Translations under genes and position numbers: made by a program
Notes under the pieces: generated by a model
The model's input: the letters and a program-made list of their open reading frames with translations, nothing else
Database searches by the model: none
Told to the model about the DNA's origin: nothing
NCBI GenBank assembly: GCA_963575745.1
Contig: CAUYUJ010000181.1
Span: 40,001-104,000 of the forward strand
Source of the DNA: Prorocentrum cordatum
Lineage: Eukaryota; Sar; Dinophyceae; Prorocentrales; Prorocentraceae
Length of the DNA stretch: 64,000 bases
Direction of reading: 5' to 3'
Part shown: positions 1-11,986 of the stretch, piece by piece
Numbering within the stretch: position 1 is the first letter of the stretch
Layout: each line of letters begins with the position of its first letter

Positions 1-660
1 GCGTGCGCCTGCGCTCTTGCGTCGTCGTCGTCGTCGCCGTCCTCCCTCCTCCCTCGTCGTCGTCGTCGTCGCCGTCATCGTCTTCTGTCTTTCCTCATCG
101 TCGTCGTCCTCCTCTTTGGCGTCGTTGTCGTTTCCGCCGACGTTGTCGCCCTCATCGTCCTTCCTCCTCCCTCGTCGTCGTCGTCGTCGGTCGTCGGCGT
201 CTCGTCGTCGTCCCTCCTATTAAGTCGCCGTCGTCGTCGTTGTCGTCGTCTTCCCTCCTCCCTCGTCGTTGTCGTCGTCGGCGTCGCCGTCTCCCTCCTT
301 CTTCGTCGTTCGCGTCGTCGCCGTCCTCCCTCCTCCCTCGTCGTCGTCGTCGTTGTCGCCGTCGTCGTCCTCCCCCCTCCCTCGTCGTCGTCGTCGTCTT
401 CGTTGGCGACGTCGTTGTCGTCGTCGTCTTATCGGCGTCGTCGCCGCCGTCGTCGTCGTCGTCGTCGTCGGCGTCGTCATCGTCGTCGTCGTCGGCGTCG
501 TCGTCGTCGGCGTCGTCGTCTTCGTCGCCGTCGGCGTCGACGTCGTCGTCGTCGGTGTCGGCGTCGTCGACGTCGTCGTCGGAGTCGTCGTCGGTGTCGT
601 CGTAGTCGCCGTCGGCGTCGTCGTCGTCGTCGCCGTCGTCGTCGGCGTCGGTGTCGTTGC
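1..660. repeat. CGT/GTC trinucleotide microsatellite
   Basis: Dense runs of GTC/CGT triplets broken by short CCTCCCTCCTCC patches. All six frames stay open across much of it (poly-Ser, poly-Arg, poly-Val), which is what a triplet repeat does and is not evidence of a gene. Triplet purity rises from left to right, being best at about 420-655. Confidence 0.95.
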
Positions 661-784
661 CAAGTGCCATTTGGTACCTACCGTCACGGTCCTCAGAGGT
701 CTTGCGACCAAGTTGCGGGTGGGAGGGTGGGATGTTTGCACGAGCAGTGGAGAGGACAGCTTCAAGACAGTCAAAGTGGATTGA

Positions 785-1030
785 TGACATCAGTTGCACA
801 ACATAAACTGCACCACACGCATTGCACAACGTCGATTGCACCACATAGATTGCGCACCACGTCCATTGCACCACGTCGAGTGGACCACATGCAATGCGCA
901 ACATAGATTACTCAACATAGACTGCACCACATAAATTACAACACCTAAATTACACCACCGATAGTGGTCCACAAAGGTTGCACAACATAGATTGCAGAAA
1001 TAGGTTGCACAACCTAAGTTGCATCCTAAT
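785..1030. repeat. Degenerate ~20-bp satellite (TTGCACCACATAGA)
   Basis: The sequence repeats variants of TTGCACCACATAGA and TTGCACAACATAGA about a dozen times with many point changes. A more diverged stretch of the same kind (TTGCACCACATGG and similar) lies at about 6810-6970. No coding signal was seen. Confidence 0.8.
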
Positions 1031-1830
1031 ACACTATCCCTAACACCCGAATCCAACCCTGACACCCGTGCAGTAACACCCTAACCTTAATCCTGACAAC
1101 CTAACCCGACCCCCTTACCCTTCAAACACCCTAACCCTACCACCGTAAATTTACACCCTAACCCCACTACACTTTAATCCTACCACCCTAGCCCTAACAT
1201 CCTACACCTAACCCTACCGCCCCAACCGTAACCCTACCACCCAAAGCGTAACACCGTGACATCCTACCCTAACCCCGACACCCTAAAGCGTAACACACAG
1301 CCCTTAACAGGATAAGCCTAACACCATCGCTTTAAACCCTTAACCCAAAAACACCCTAAGCCTAACACCGTACCCCGAAGACTACCGCCCTAAGTGTAAC
1401 ACCCTAACCCTGACACTTTTCCCCTAACACCCGAATCCGAACCCGAATATCCAGATCCTAACACCCTGACCCTCACGCCCTAAGCCTAACACCCAAAACC
1501 TAACACCCTGACCCTAACACCCTAAGCTTAACATCCTAATCTTCCGCTCCCACATGAAACACACAACTGTCCTGACACCCTAACCCTAACACCCTAACCC
1601 TAACATTAACCCTACCGCCCCACCCTTTAACCCTAACACCCTAACACCAACACCGAAACCCTGACACCCCAACCCTAACACCCTAACCCTAACACCCGAA
1701 CCCTAACACCATGACCCTAACCCTGCCCGTAAACGTACCAACCTAAGCCTGGCACCCTAACCCTAACACCCTAACCCGAACCCTACCGCCCGAACCCTGA
1801 CACCTTGACCCTAACACCCTACCCTAACAG
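1030..1830. repeat. Degenerate telomere-like array (CCCTAACAC)
   Basis: About 800 bp consist of CCCTAA words joined mostly by CAC or CC (CCCTAACAC, CCCTAACCCTAAC), with many substitutions. Dinoflagellate telomeres are generally of the plant type TTTAGGG (complement CCCTAAA). This array is not a clean copy of that, so it is best read as an old interstitial or subtelomeric satellite. The unit points the same way throughout. Confidence 0.85.
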
Positions 1831-1834
1831 TCTG

Positions 1835-2300
1835 ACCGGCGCAAAGGGATAGGAGCGGGGGGGGGCCCCCGAACCCTCTCGCCGGCGCAAGGGGAAGGGG
1901 GGGGGATCCGAAATCCTTCCCCTCCCCCTTTGGCGCAAAAGGGGGGGAGGGGGGAGCGGGGGGGGGGAACGAAACCCCCACCCCCCCTTTGAAAGGGAGG
2001 GTGGGGGGGTCCAGAAACTCTCCCCGCCCTTTTGAGGAGGGGGAGGCGGCGGGGCCTGTGCGAGCACACCTTCCCGTTGCAAGTGGAGCGGGCTCCATTC
2101 CTTGCCGCCCTCTCGTACAAAAAAGAAACTGTGGGTTCGCGCGCCCAAAGCCACGATCCCTCGTGGAGAGGAAGGAGAGGAAAAGCAAAAACAAAGCAAA
2201 AAAAAACGATTGGCCCGCGCTCCCGAGGCCGCGATCCCTCCTGCAAAACCTGGGCCCGCGCCCCCGAGGCCACGATCCCCCGTAAGGAACAATGTAAGGG
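1835..2300. other. G/C homopolymer-rich stretch, no gene
   Basis: At 1855-2060 long G runs and C runs alternate (CCCCCCCTTTGAAAGG and similar), making overlapping ORFs in every frame. At 2145-2285 a short unit resembling CCCGAGGCCACGATCCC occurs three times. I see no credible coding region. Confidence 0.6.
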
Positions 2301-2529
2301 ACCGGACTCTATACACCGACGTTTTCTACGGCCCCGCACTGAAATTCGCACAAGAAGGCGGATCCTGGTTTTATACGGGATCCTGGTGTATACATTTTTC
2401 GTGACTTCCACGGGAACACGGGGAAAGTAGTATACACCACACCACTCCGACGTCGTCCCCGACCCTCACAAAGTTCTGGGACTGAAAAGCAGCCCGCCAC
2501 TGGCAGTGTATATGTTCCAGTTTCCGACA

Positions 2530-2850
2530 CTGGCCTCGCGCCCCCGAGGCCCAAGATGGTCTCAAGACGGCCCAAGAGGCCCCCAAGGCAGCCCAGGAGG
2601 GCCACGAGAGGACCCCCAGTGGGTGCCGAAGACAGCGCGATCACCGATGCCCCTTGAATCTTTGAAAGACCTTGACGCCTTTCTCTTCTCGGGCTCCCTT
2701 CGGCTCTAGACGGCCCCAGAGGCCTCCACGGCGGTCCCGAGGCGGCCCGAGAGGGCCCCCAAAGGACCCAGTGATCCTCCGAGACGGCCCCCAGACGGCC
2801 CAGGAGGGCCCCGGTTCGGCCCGGGACGGCCCCAAGAGCCCCCACGAGGC
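2530..2850. repeat. CCCAAGANGGCC degenerate repeat
   Basis: Words such as CCCAAGATGGTC, GACGGCCCAAGAGGCC and GGCCCGAGAGGGCC recur every 10-14 bp. The same word family returns at 24985-25530, 51600-51770 and 59670-59830, so it is a dispersed low-complexity family of this genome. Nothing else is recognisable between 2300 and 3990. Confidence 0.7.
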
Positions 2851-3987
2851 CGACGCCAAGCACGACGAGAAGCACGCACCGACACGACGCGGAGAACTGC
2901 TGAACGCCTGACGGCACTCCCGAGCCCAGGTACACAGTGGTGCTGCACGTCACGGACGCCCGTGCGCCCTCGAGCAGTCCCCACCCAGAATGCCGGGCTG
3001 GCGCGGCGGCGGGACTTGCCGCAGGCAGCTGGACATGCATAGGTGCACACATCTGTGTAAGTGTGTAGCTGGCCATCGCTCGGACGTCCATTCCCTGTGC
3101 TTCCTTCAGTTTCGTGCGTGGTTTTTTCGCCAAATGATCAGGGATGCTCCTCGATGGTCCTCGCGGAAGGAAAATGCACACGTCCGAGCGATGCCAAGGC
3201 AGTGCTCTATTCACAGATGTACAACAAAATGACTCCCCCCCTCGATCACACCACACGCGCACTCTCCCCAATTTCCCGCCGTATCCACCCATGAGCCTTC
3301 CGGCCTCGGCCAGCTCTGAGTGTGCCCTGATCTCAACTTGCCTACTGTTGGCGCGAGGGCGTCGCCCAACTTCACGATCGAATGGCCGAACGAAGAAGAT
3401 TTCCCGATGCTGTAATATTGCACCCCCTTTCCCCCCATTCTCGCCCTCGTATACACGTGCGAAGATCCCGGAACGCAGCTCTCAGAGAGCTTAACACAGC
3501 GCTTGCGGTACCGAGGATGAAGAGAGCGCAAGCAGGGAAAAGGGGAAAAAAGGCCGTGGAGAAAGAAGGACAGAGTAAAAGGAGAGGACGGGCGGAGGAG
3601 TGATGCCTGCTCTCGTGCTCTGTCCCGCGCCTTTCCTCATATGAGAAAGAAAAGGAGAAGGAGAGGAAAGGAGGGAGAAGGACGGATGGCGACGAGGAGA
3701 GGAGAAGAAGAGAGGGGAGAAGGGAGGCGGGGAAAAGATCCCCCATCGAAGGGGCCGATCTCACAAGCCTCGCTCCCAGCGCTCCCCGCTCACCTGGAAA
3801 TGAGGGGTGGCGAGAGCCAAGGCGACGAGACGGACGCCCCCACGGGCTCTGGGATGCGAGGATGCCGAAAGTTTTCCTCGCCGCCCCGCCATCTCCTAGA
3901 AGCTCCAGAGACACCACAGAGCTTCTTAGAAGACACCCCCAAAACCACCCACCAGACAACAAACTTCTCCCCAACCACGCGCATCCT

Positions 3988-4050
3988 CCTCTTCCTCCTC
4001 CTCCTCCTCCTCCTCCTCCTCCTCCTCCTCCTCCTCCTCCTCCTCCTCCT
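3988..4050. repeat. (TCC)n microsatellite
   Basis: An uninterrupted run of about 20 TCC triplets. The flanks at 3600-3985 and 4055-4225 are purine-rich low complexity, including a GAGA run at 4199-4220. Confidence 0.95.
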
Positions 4051-4223
4051 CGAGCGCCTAGCTTGCAGTTCTCCGCGCACCAGTCCTTCAGGTCCCTCAC
4101 CATCGCCTGCACGCCCCCAGACCCGCGCGGAAAGGAAAAGGCAACAGGGGCGGAAAGACGGAGAGATAAGAGGGAAAGAGAAGGGGAAGGGGACGGGGAG
4201 GAGAGAGAGAGAGAGAGAGGCAG

Positions 4224-4262
4224 AGGACAAGGTAGGTGCGCCCGCGCCGTACCTGACATCAT
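4224..4262 (-). repeat. Dispersed ~38-bp repeat, copy 1
   Basis: The complement begins ATGATGTCAGGTACGGCGCG and continues GGGCGCACCTACCTTGTC. Close matches occur on the plus strand at 30102-30142 and 31060-31092, each followed by a pyrimidine-rich CCCTCCC tract. That shared context suggests all three are pieces of one dispersed element. Confidence 0.65.
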
Positions 4263-5154
4263 TCTACTGTGCTCAATAGTTTCATGATCGCCAGTCCAGG
4301 TGTCGACTGGGAGCTCGACCCTTGCATTGCATGTGCAGCGCAGATAGGGGCCAGGCGAAAGGATGGAGGAGGGGAATGAAGAGGACCAGGGGGAGGAGGA
4401 GATGGAGAAGGAGGCGGAAGCCAAGGAGGACGACGAGCGCTGCGGACGCGGTGCGCCTCGGGGTCCCCGGCCCCCCAGGGCGGCGCGGGCTGCGCCCGCG
4501 GGAGTCGCGGCCCCAGGCACCGGGCAGCATCGGGGGAGAGGGGACTCCCGAGACGAGCGCGTTCACCTGCTCTTGTCACGAGCACACGTGGAGTCGGTTT
4601 CGATGATCCAGCTATCCTTCGACATCCTGACGGATGCATCCTGCGACCGCCATCAGAAGGATGAGGGTCTCCTGCGCGCGCTGGCAGCGTCAACATGCAC
4701 TCCCCTATCACATGAGATAGAGACCCCGAACACTGCAGATCCGCCGCGGGGGACCCTGTTTTGCGGTCGAGCGCTGGCGAGCAGGCGCTGTGCGAGTGGT
4801 GGAACGCGCTCGGTGCGGGGAGGGCCGCGCTCGTGGAGCGCGGGCGCGGCCGCCTCGCGCCCTGGCCGGCGGTTCCGAGCGTCTCGCGGGGTGGCCGCCC
4901 GCGTCTCCGCCTCTCGCCGCCGCCTCGCTCGCCAGGCAGTGCTTGCACTCGAGGGCTCCTGCTGTCTCTCGCACGCAGGCGGCTGGCACATCTCGGGCCG
5001 GGCGAGAGAGGGGGACAGCAGAGAGGGGGGGGGGGGGGAGAATCAGCTCACGTGGCTGATTTCCCCGGCGCTTCCCGGCGCCGGGAGGCGCCCATGCATC
5101 GAGGAATGGGCCCCTCGGTGGGGCCGAAACCAGCTGCACGCAGCAGATGTCGTA

Positions 5155-5320
5155 ACCCTCCCTCCCTCCTCCTCCTCCCTCCTCCTCCTCCTCCTCCTCC
5201 TCCTCCTCCTCCTCCTCCTCTCCTCCTCCTCCCTCCCTCCTCCTCCTCCTCTCCTCCTCCCTCCTCCCCCTCCTCCTCCTCCCTCCTCCTCCTCCTCCTC
5301 CTCCCCCCCCCTCTCCCAAT
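5155..5320. repeat. (TCC)n microsatellite
   Basis: About 150 bp of CCTCCTCC with a few interruptions. The surrounding GC-rich DNA at 4300-5560 gives long open frames on both strands (up to 411 codons), but they are Arg/Pro/Gly-rich and mutually overlapping. I regard them as composition artefacts. Confidence 0.9.
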
Positions 5321-5859
5321 CCCCCCCTCTCGTCCGGCCCGACTCGCCCAGCCGCCGCCCGCTGCCGCCTCGCCGCAGCCCCCACGCCGCCTCGTGCGCT
5401 GGCCGGGCCGTGCCGGGCGCCTCGCCGGGTGGCCGCCCGTGGGCGCCCGTGGCCGCCCGCCGCGTCGCCGCCCCGTCCGTCCGCCGCGCACGGCGCGGGC
5501 CAGGCTGCCTCGCTGGGGGGCCACGTGCGAAGCCTACCCCCTGCGAAATGCTTAAGAAATCATGGGTTAAGAAATTCATAGTCTCAGAACTTGAATAAAA
5601 AAAAACCCAAATTTCTATTAAAATCTTAGGATTTACATTGAAACGTTAAGAATAATCGAGACTCTGGCCGAAAACTTGGGTTTTCTTAAGCATCGCCTAA
5701 GGTGTACCCCCTACCCCACACGATAGCCAGACTGCATGCGTGGCAGAGGAGCAGAGGAGGGCCACGCTGCTTCGATGGGGGGCCACGTGCGAAGCCTACC
5801 CCCCACCCCCCACGATTTCTGAGGGGGGGGGGTCATTTCGCTCGGGAGCTCCTGAACGA

Positions 5860-5985
5860 AGAGAAAGAGAGAGAGAGAGAGACAGAGAGACGGAGGGACA
5901 GAGAAACAGGGGCAGAGGCACAGGCAGAGACAGAGACGGAGATAGAGACGGAGACAGAGACAGAGACGGCGACCGACGGGCAGCC
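5860..5985. repeat. GAGACA satellite, copy 1
   Basis: Purine-rich hexamer repeat (GAGACA/GAGACG with GAGAGA start). A second tract with the same internal order lies at 7085-7215, and both are followed within 50-80 bp by the same 260-bp repeat. The two loci are therefore related by segmental duplication. Confidence 0.85.
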
Positions 5986-6325
5986 CGGAGCGGTAGAGCA
6001 GCAGAGGAGGGCAGGAGTGCGGCAGGCGCCACGGCGAGAGCGCCCTTGCACAGGATATGGCCGAAGACGAGCGGCCGAGGACGATCCGGTGGAAGAGACG
6101 CGGAGGAGAGACCATTAGGGGGCCACATGCGAACCTTACCCCTACCCCCCACGACTTCTGAGGGGGAGGGCGGGGTTCATTTCGTTCGGGAGCTCCCGAG
6201 CGAAGTGATGCCTTCCAGTGCGGAGGCCACCTCTCCAGCACATTGTCCTTTCCTTACACAGGGATTTCAAACGCTGTCAGTCTGAAACTTGCTTGGTTCG
6301 ATCGGGCTGTCCTCGGCATGGTTAG

Positions 6326-6428
6326 GGGGCCACATGCGAACCCTACCCCTACCCCCCACGACTGTGAACCCCACCCTCCCCCTCAGAAGTCGTGGGGGGT
6401 AGGGGTAGGGTTCGCATGTGGCCCCCTA
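6326..6428. repeat. Hairpin: inverted GGGGGCCACATGCGAACC arms
   Basis: About 38 bp at 6326-6363 are repeated in inverse orientation at 6389-6428, with a loop of about 25 bp (GTGAACCCCACCCTCCCCC). The arms are almost identical, so the sequence can fold into a strong stem. Confidence 0.85.
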
Positions 6429-6436
6429 GTCGTCGG

Positions 6437-6602
6437 TGGACAAAACCTCCCTCTAGCAAACCTCCATTTAGTGAAAACGGCCTGGGACCGAAACCGACGG
6501 ACCTGGAACCGCAAAAATGTCGGCCGCGACGCCCTCTCGCGAACCGAAAAGGGCCAATTCCTTAATCGACGTGTCAGGGTAAGGGGTCTGTCCACCCCCG
6601 AC
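6437..6602. mobile_element. Small terminal-inverted-repeat element, copy 1
   Basis: It begins GGTGGACAAAACC and ends GGTCTGTCCACCCCC, so its ends are inverted. A second copy at about 39712-39884 shares TTAGTGAAAACG near one end, then GCGCCCTCTCG, GAACCGAAAA and TAATCGACGTGTCA near the other. There is no ORF. The AAACCTC...TTAGTGAAAA end resembles pogo/Tc1-type termini, but this is a resemblance only. Confidence 0.6.
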
Positions 6603-6607
6603 ACATA

Positions 6608-6807
6608 TCGGCGGCGAGCGAGGGGGGGAAATGAGAAGGAGAAGGCCTTCTCGGAAGGCGGCGGGACTTCTCAAGAGCCCTCGCGCCTTCTGAGAAGCTG
6701 TTGTTGGTCTTCGGGGGAGGCTTAGAAAGCTTCTCGGAAGGCCGGGGGGCTTCCGAGCCTTCTGAGAAGGCCTTCTCATTCTCACTTCCCCCCCTCGCTC
6801 GCCGCCG
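6608..6807. mobile_element. Foldback element with GCGGCGAGCGAGG ends, copy 1
   Basis: The left end reads TCGGCGGCGAGCGAGGGG followed by GAGAAGGAGAAGGCCTTCTC. The right end is the inverse of the same text. Internal GAAGGCCTTCTC blocks are themselves palindromic. A second copy lies at 26551-26687. ACACA stands just outside both ends, a possible target-site duplication, although two extra bases on the left make this uncertain. Confidence 0.7.
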
Positions 6808-7084
6808 AACACAGCTTCCACCACGCGGCCCGCACCGCATTGATGGCACCACATGCCCTCCACCGCAGAGCTTCCACCACCCAGCGTCCATCACGTATAT
6901 GTTGCGCTACATAGGTTGCACCGCACTGCTCTCACAGCGTCGCTTGCACCACATGGCTTCCACCAGTACTGGCATATCCACGGTGCATGATTTCACTCTT
7001 GGGGGGTCCACGGTGGCAGACGTTGAAGTCCCCTGTACGGATGTACAGCACGCGGAAGTGGAGGCCCCCGCACTGGACAGTGCC

Positions 7085-7215
7085 AGGAGAGAAAGAGAGA
7101 GAGAGAGAGACAGAGAGACGGAGGGACAGAGAAATAGAGAAACAGAGACAGAGGCACAGGCAGAGACAGAGACGGAGACGGAGACGGAGACAGAGACAGA
7201 GACAGCGACAGACGG
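7085..7215. repeat. GAGACA satellite, copy 2
   Basis: Hexamer purine repeat matching the tract at 5860-5985, including the opening GAGAGAGAGACAGAGAGACG word and the closing GACGGGCAGCC. Confidence 0.85.
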
Positions 7216-8499
7216 GCAGCCAGAGAAACGGAGAAGAGCGGCAGCCAGGTTGCATGCGTGGTAGAGGAGCAGAGGAGGGCAGGAGTGCGGCAGGCGCCAC
7301 GGCGAGAGCGCCCTTGCACAGGATATGGCCGAAGACGAGCGGCCGAGGACGATCCGATGGAAAAGACGTGGAGGAAGGACCATGCCGAAGACAGCCCGAT
7401 CGAACCAAGCCAGTTTCAGACCGACAGCGTTTGAGATCCCTGTGCAAGGAAAGGACAGTGTGCTGGAGAGGTGGCCTCCGCACTGGAAGGCATCGCGAGA
7501 GAGAGAGAGAAGAGCAGCACGAGAGATCGTTTTTGTTGGTTCGGCGGCAGCCCAAGTGGTCCTTTGGGGGGAGAGGAAGCTGCCGGCCGATGACCGAACC
7601 TTTTCCATCCCGGGCAGCCCTGCGCGTGCCCGCGCGCCCCGGCACTGCGTATCCCCCGTCGGACCTGCGCAGCCGACAAGGCCAGGTGATCCGGAACTCG
7701 GGTTACAGTCGGGGCCTTGACCTAAAGGAACCCAAAATAAGGAACGAGGCCCCTTTTTGTTCCATTAGTTAAACTTCGGTTTCCCATCGAAAACACGAGG
7801 AAAGCCTGAGGCAAGCTGCGAAACGCTTGAGGAACGCGGAGCCCCTCCCCAACGAAAAAGGTTCCTTCTTCAGGGCCCCGACTGTATCGGCGGGCCCTTT
7901 GAAAAATAGTCCCTACTCATATCGAGCAATTGTGGAGGGAGGAGCGGGAGTACGGCAGGCGCCGAAGCGAGGGCGCCCTTCCGGACGGCCGAGGACGAAC
8001 GGCCGAAGGTGACCCAACAACGGGAAAGACACCGAGGAGAGGCCATGCCAGAGACGGCCCGATCGAGCAAAACATGTTAGAACTAGCAGTGTTTGATCCT
8101 GTGTGGGAGAAGGCAGTGCGTAGGAGAGGCGGCCCCCGCACTGGGCAGACTCAGGGAAGAGGAGAGATTAGCACTCATGTTGAGTAATGGTAGAGGGAGG
8201 GACAAGAGCATGGCAAGCGCCGAGGAGAGTGCCCTTCCGGACGGCCGAACACGAACGGGCGAAGACGACTGAACCAGCAAAACACTGGAGAAAGACAATG
8301 CCAGAGATGGTCCGATCGAACTAAGCATATTCAAACAAACAACGACGTTTGAAATCCTGCGTGTGGAAAGACAATACGCTGGAGAGGCGGCCCCAGCACT
8401 GGTCAGCATCACGAAAAAGAGGGGAGCAGTACTCATATTGAGCAGTGGTGGAGGAAAGGGCGGAAGGGAGAGGAGGAGCTGTCCCCTTCCCCTCCCCAG

Positions 8500-8735
8500 T
8501 CCTCTCTCCTCACACTTGCTCCCCCCCCCTCCTCCCCCCTCCTCCCACATCCCCACTCCCAGCTCCCAGTTCCATCTCCTACTCCTCTCCCTATCCCCCT
8601 GCCTCCGTCCTTCGTGTCCTCCTGCATCCCTTGTCCCAAAAAATATGTGCTTCCTGTCGCACCACTGGACACGTCGTTAGGGCGGGCCGGGCGGTTCGCC
8701 TGAGACTTCCGCACTACTTACAATCTTGAGGCTTG
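8500..8735. other. Pyrimidine-rich stretch, no gene
   Basis: CCTCC-rich low complexity at 8505-8620 followed by unremarkable sequence to 8735. No feature was recognised. Confidence 0.5.
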
Positions 8736-8736
8736 A

Positions 8737-8935
8737 CAATTCCAACACTTCCAGGGATAGAGGGCGGGTGGTTTCCGGAATTGGACTCTCGCATTGGCGC
8801 CGCGCATACAGATTCCAACAATTACAAGGATGGACAGCGAATGGTTTCCACCAGAGGACTGGCGCCGCACACATTCGTCTCGCTCACTTCCAACCACAAC
8901 ACGGCTGGAGGGCGGTTCCTTTCCATTCACCCATT
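8737..8935 (-). repeat. Diverged 83-bp tandem repeat (about 2 units)
   Basis: Two and a half units contain GGCGCCGCGCATACAGATTCC and later GGCGCCGCACACATTCGTC in the same register, each preceded by GGCGG and ending in TTTCC. In reverse orientation this is the family that forms four clean units at 40895-41220. Confidence 0.65.
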
Positions 8936-8939
8936 CCCC

Positions 8940-10960
8940 TGCTCACACCCCAGCCTCACGAGGGGCTGGAGTGGAGGCATGGATAGACGCCCGGCCTCGA
9001 GACGCCGCGTTTTTGCTCATGCCCTCACCCGATCATCCGAACGAAGGACGAGAACCGTCTCAATGACGCAGCCAGCTGGCCTCCTGGAGGCCTCCGACAG
9101 AGCTCCAGAAGGCTCTGGAAACCCCCCAGAGAGCTCCAGAGTCTGGACGCCTCAGGGGGCCTCGGGGAACCTCGTGAGACCTTCAGCGAGTGTGGCTGGA
9201 AGCGTCCACAAACACGGAGAGCAAACAAGGTGAAGCCGCCCTTGTAGATTGGGTTGCGGTCCGCCCCGAGAAAAAAGAAAAGTAGGAGACTTCAATAATT
9301 GAAACAGGAAGGTGCTTCATGATAGATGCTGCTAATTGGAGTTCCAGAAATGCTGCCTGCGACGACCGACGGGTGTATGAAGTAAGTAGGGTTTTATTAA
9401 GGAAAAAAGAGCGTCCGCAATGTAGGATCCCACCAGGGTTTAGCGACGACAACGAGAGCGCTCTCAAAGCCTTCGAAGATTGAGAAAACTATTCCAGAGA
9501 TCTGGAGTAGCGGTGTAGTTCCAAACCCCCTAGCAAGCCACTCCCAGGCCATTCACCCACACAGACGCACACCGAAACGCGCCTCGATACTGGTCTATGC
9601 GTCCAGGCCTCCTCGTCCCAGCACGACGCCCGTGCTCCCTGGCTGCCGTTCCTCCCTCCATCTCTAGCCCGACCGGCAGGGCACCGCGCGAGAAGGCTCG
9701 CCAGACTCGCTGCGGACAAGAGGAGGCGAAGCACGCCCTCGAACCATCAATCCCCCAAAACCTTCCAGGCAGACCCGACAAGCGTTTCAAACAGCAGCAA
9801 GCCGTGACCGGAAAAAGGCTGCCGCCTGCCACAGAGGTACGGCCGCAGGCAGCAGCACCCCGACATTGGAAGCCCCGGTTCGCACCTTGAGCGCCTTCGC
9901 CCAAGCGGTCTCGGGGTCCTGGCGCGGTCAGCCACGCACACCACAGACAGTGCGTGGGAGGGCGCACAGAGGATTGGCAGTGCTCGAAGAAAACTTCGTG
10001 GACAATCATCCGCAGTATCATTTCTTGGGCTTGGGTTGGGCCACCACGGTAAGCTGCGAAGTTTTCACACTCACAATCATTCTTCAGTGTCCAAACGATG
10101 GTATGGCGCCTTGCTTCCCGAATGTCGAGACAGAGTGTAATCGGATATAAAGCAGAAGAGCATACCTCAACGACATAGGACCTTCCGCCGGCCAAAACAA
10201 ACAGAACATCCAAGGGTACCCTCCCCAGGATGCACAAGAACACCCAACAAACACGAAGAACACGAGGGCACCCTCCCCGAACCGACCTCGATCTTATACC
10301 TCGGTCCGACTGTAATCGCTTGCCATGCCCGCTCACAATATGAGCACACCGTTTGTGTGTGAGTGCGACGTGTTGCTGGAATGTATGCTGATGTTGATGA
10401 TGCTGCGTCCTTCTGCGTGCGAGCTACTGGACATGGCGTTTCGCTCTCCCTGTCGTAGAAAAAGCCGTCAGCAACAACAGGAAATAATTGCAACGATAGC
10501 TGGCGTGTCGCGTCCCGTTTGCGTTCATACGCAGCACGGTTGCTTGTAGATCTGTATATCCAATATACACATAGTTTGTTCCACATACAACACAGAAACA
10601 CAAGCACAAACCTTTTATACATATAACGCATATCTGCATACACATCTATATGTATAAGAACACCGAAAACCATTCAACTATGTGGAATCGGATAAAGGCC
10701 ACCTTGCAACAGAGTGGGTGCTTGCCCAGAGACTATGCTCAGCTGACATGTCATAACACAAACACACGGACACACACACACACACACTTTCGGTCGTTGC
10801 GGCGCGGCGACTCGCCAGCGCGTTGGGCGCCCCACGCGGGGTGCGCAGTTCGAAAGGTCCTTCAGAAACCCCTCGTTTTAATGGAAGCAACTCATTTTTG
10901 GCGCGGGCTGGCCAACGGATTGGGACGGGAAACCACTGGGAAAACAATTCCCTCCCGCGG
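8940..10960. other. No supported gene
   Basis: About 2 kb of moderate GC. A minus-strand frame of 268 codons ends at 9530 and includes an ordinary-looking stretch around 9960-10140, but there is no recognisable domain and the plus strand is equally open. A CA run sits at 10770-10786. An exon here cannot be excluded. Confidence 0.4.
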
Positions 10961-10969
10961 CGGCCACTG

Positions 10970-11200
10970 CTGGGGTTCCTACGGAGTCCTGGGGGTCATG
11001 GGAGTCCTACAGATTCAGACGTTTGCCTAAGAATTCTGCAGCTCCCCTCAGGATTCCGAAGGAACCCTCCGACTTCGTGGAAGTCCTCAAGGTCGGACTG
11101 GAATCCTGGCAGGGAGTCCTAGAAACCCATCTACAAAAAGGACCCAAGGACACCCCCAGGATTCCTACAGGATCCTTGGAAGTCCTGAGATTCAGAAGAC
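10970..11200. repeat. Degenerate GGAGTCCT/GGATTCC repeat
   Basis: Words such as GGAGTCCTGG, GGATTCCGAAGG and GGAATCCTGG recur every 15-25 bp up to the start of the TAC microsatellite. Confidence 0.5.
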
Positions 11201-11204
11201 GTCC

Positions 11205-11886
<682 letters not shown>

Positions 11887-11986
11887 NNNNNNNNNNNNNN
11901 NNNNNNNNNNNNNNNNNNNNNNNNNNNNNNNNNNNNNNNNNNNNNNNNNNNNNNNNNNNNNNNNNNNNNNNNNNNNNNNNNNNNNN
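11887..11986. other. Assembly gap (100 N)
   Basis: Exactly 100 N, the usual placeholder of unknown size. It separates the TAC microsatellite from the 151-bp satellite. Confidence 1.

Larger units (their letters stand above)
5515..6430. repeat. GGGGGCCACRTGCGAA short repeat, five copies
   Basis: The word GGGGGCCACGTGCGAAGCC or GGGGGCCACATGCGAACC, usually followed by CTACCCCTACCCCCCACGA, starts at about 5516, 5778, 6119 and 6326, and once inverted ending at about 6428. Three copies are followed by TTTCTGAGGGGG and TTTCGYTCGGGAGCTCC. The last two copies face each other and make the hairpin at 6326-6428. Confidence 0.75.
6000..8430 (+). repeat. 260-bp dispersed repeat, four clustered copies
   Basis: A segment starting near GGAGGGCAGGAGTGCGGCAG and carrying GAGCGCCCTTGCACAGGATA, then CGATCGAACCAAGC and TTTGAGATCCCTGTG, occurs at about 6000-6110 (its distal half inverted at 6205-6320), 7267-7490, 7930-8155 and 8190-8420. 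The later copies are more diverged. No protein is conserved across copies, so this is treated as non-coding repeat. Confidence 0.75.

Noticed and set aside
4363-5598. 411-codon plus-strand frame and its overlapping minus-strand frames
   Set aside because: They run through a TCC microsatellite and GC-rich DNA, are Arg/Pro/Ser-rich, and all frames on both strands are open together. Composition explains them.
9530-10336. 268-codon minus-strand frame
   Set aside because: No domain, and the opposite strand has comparable frames; kept only as a remark in the no-gene stretch.
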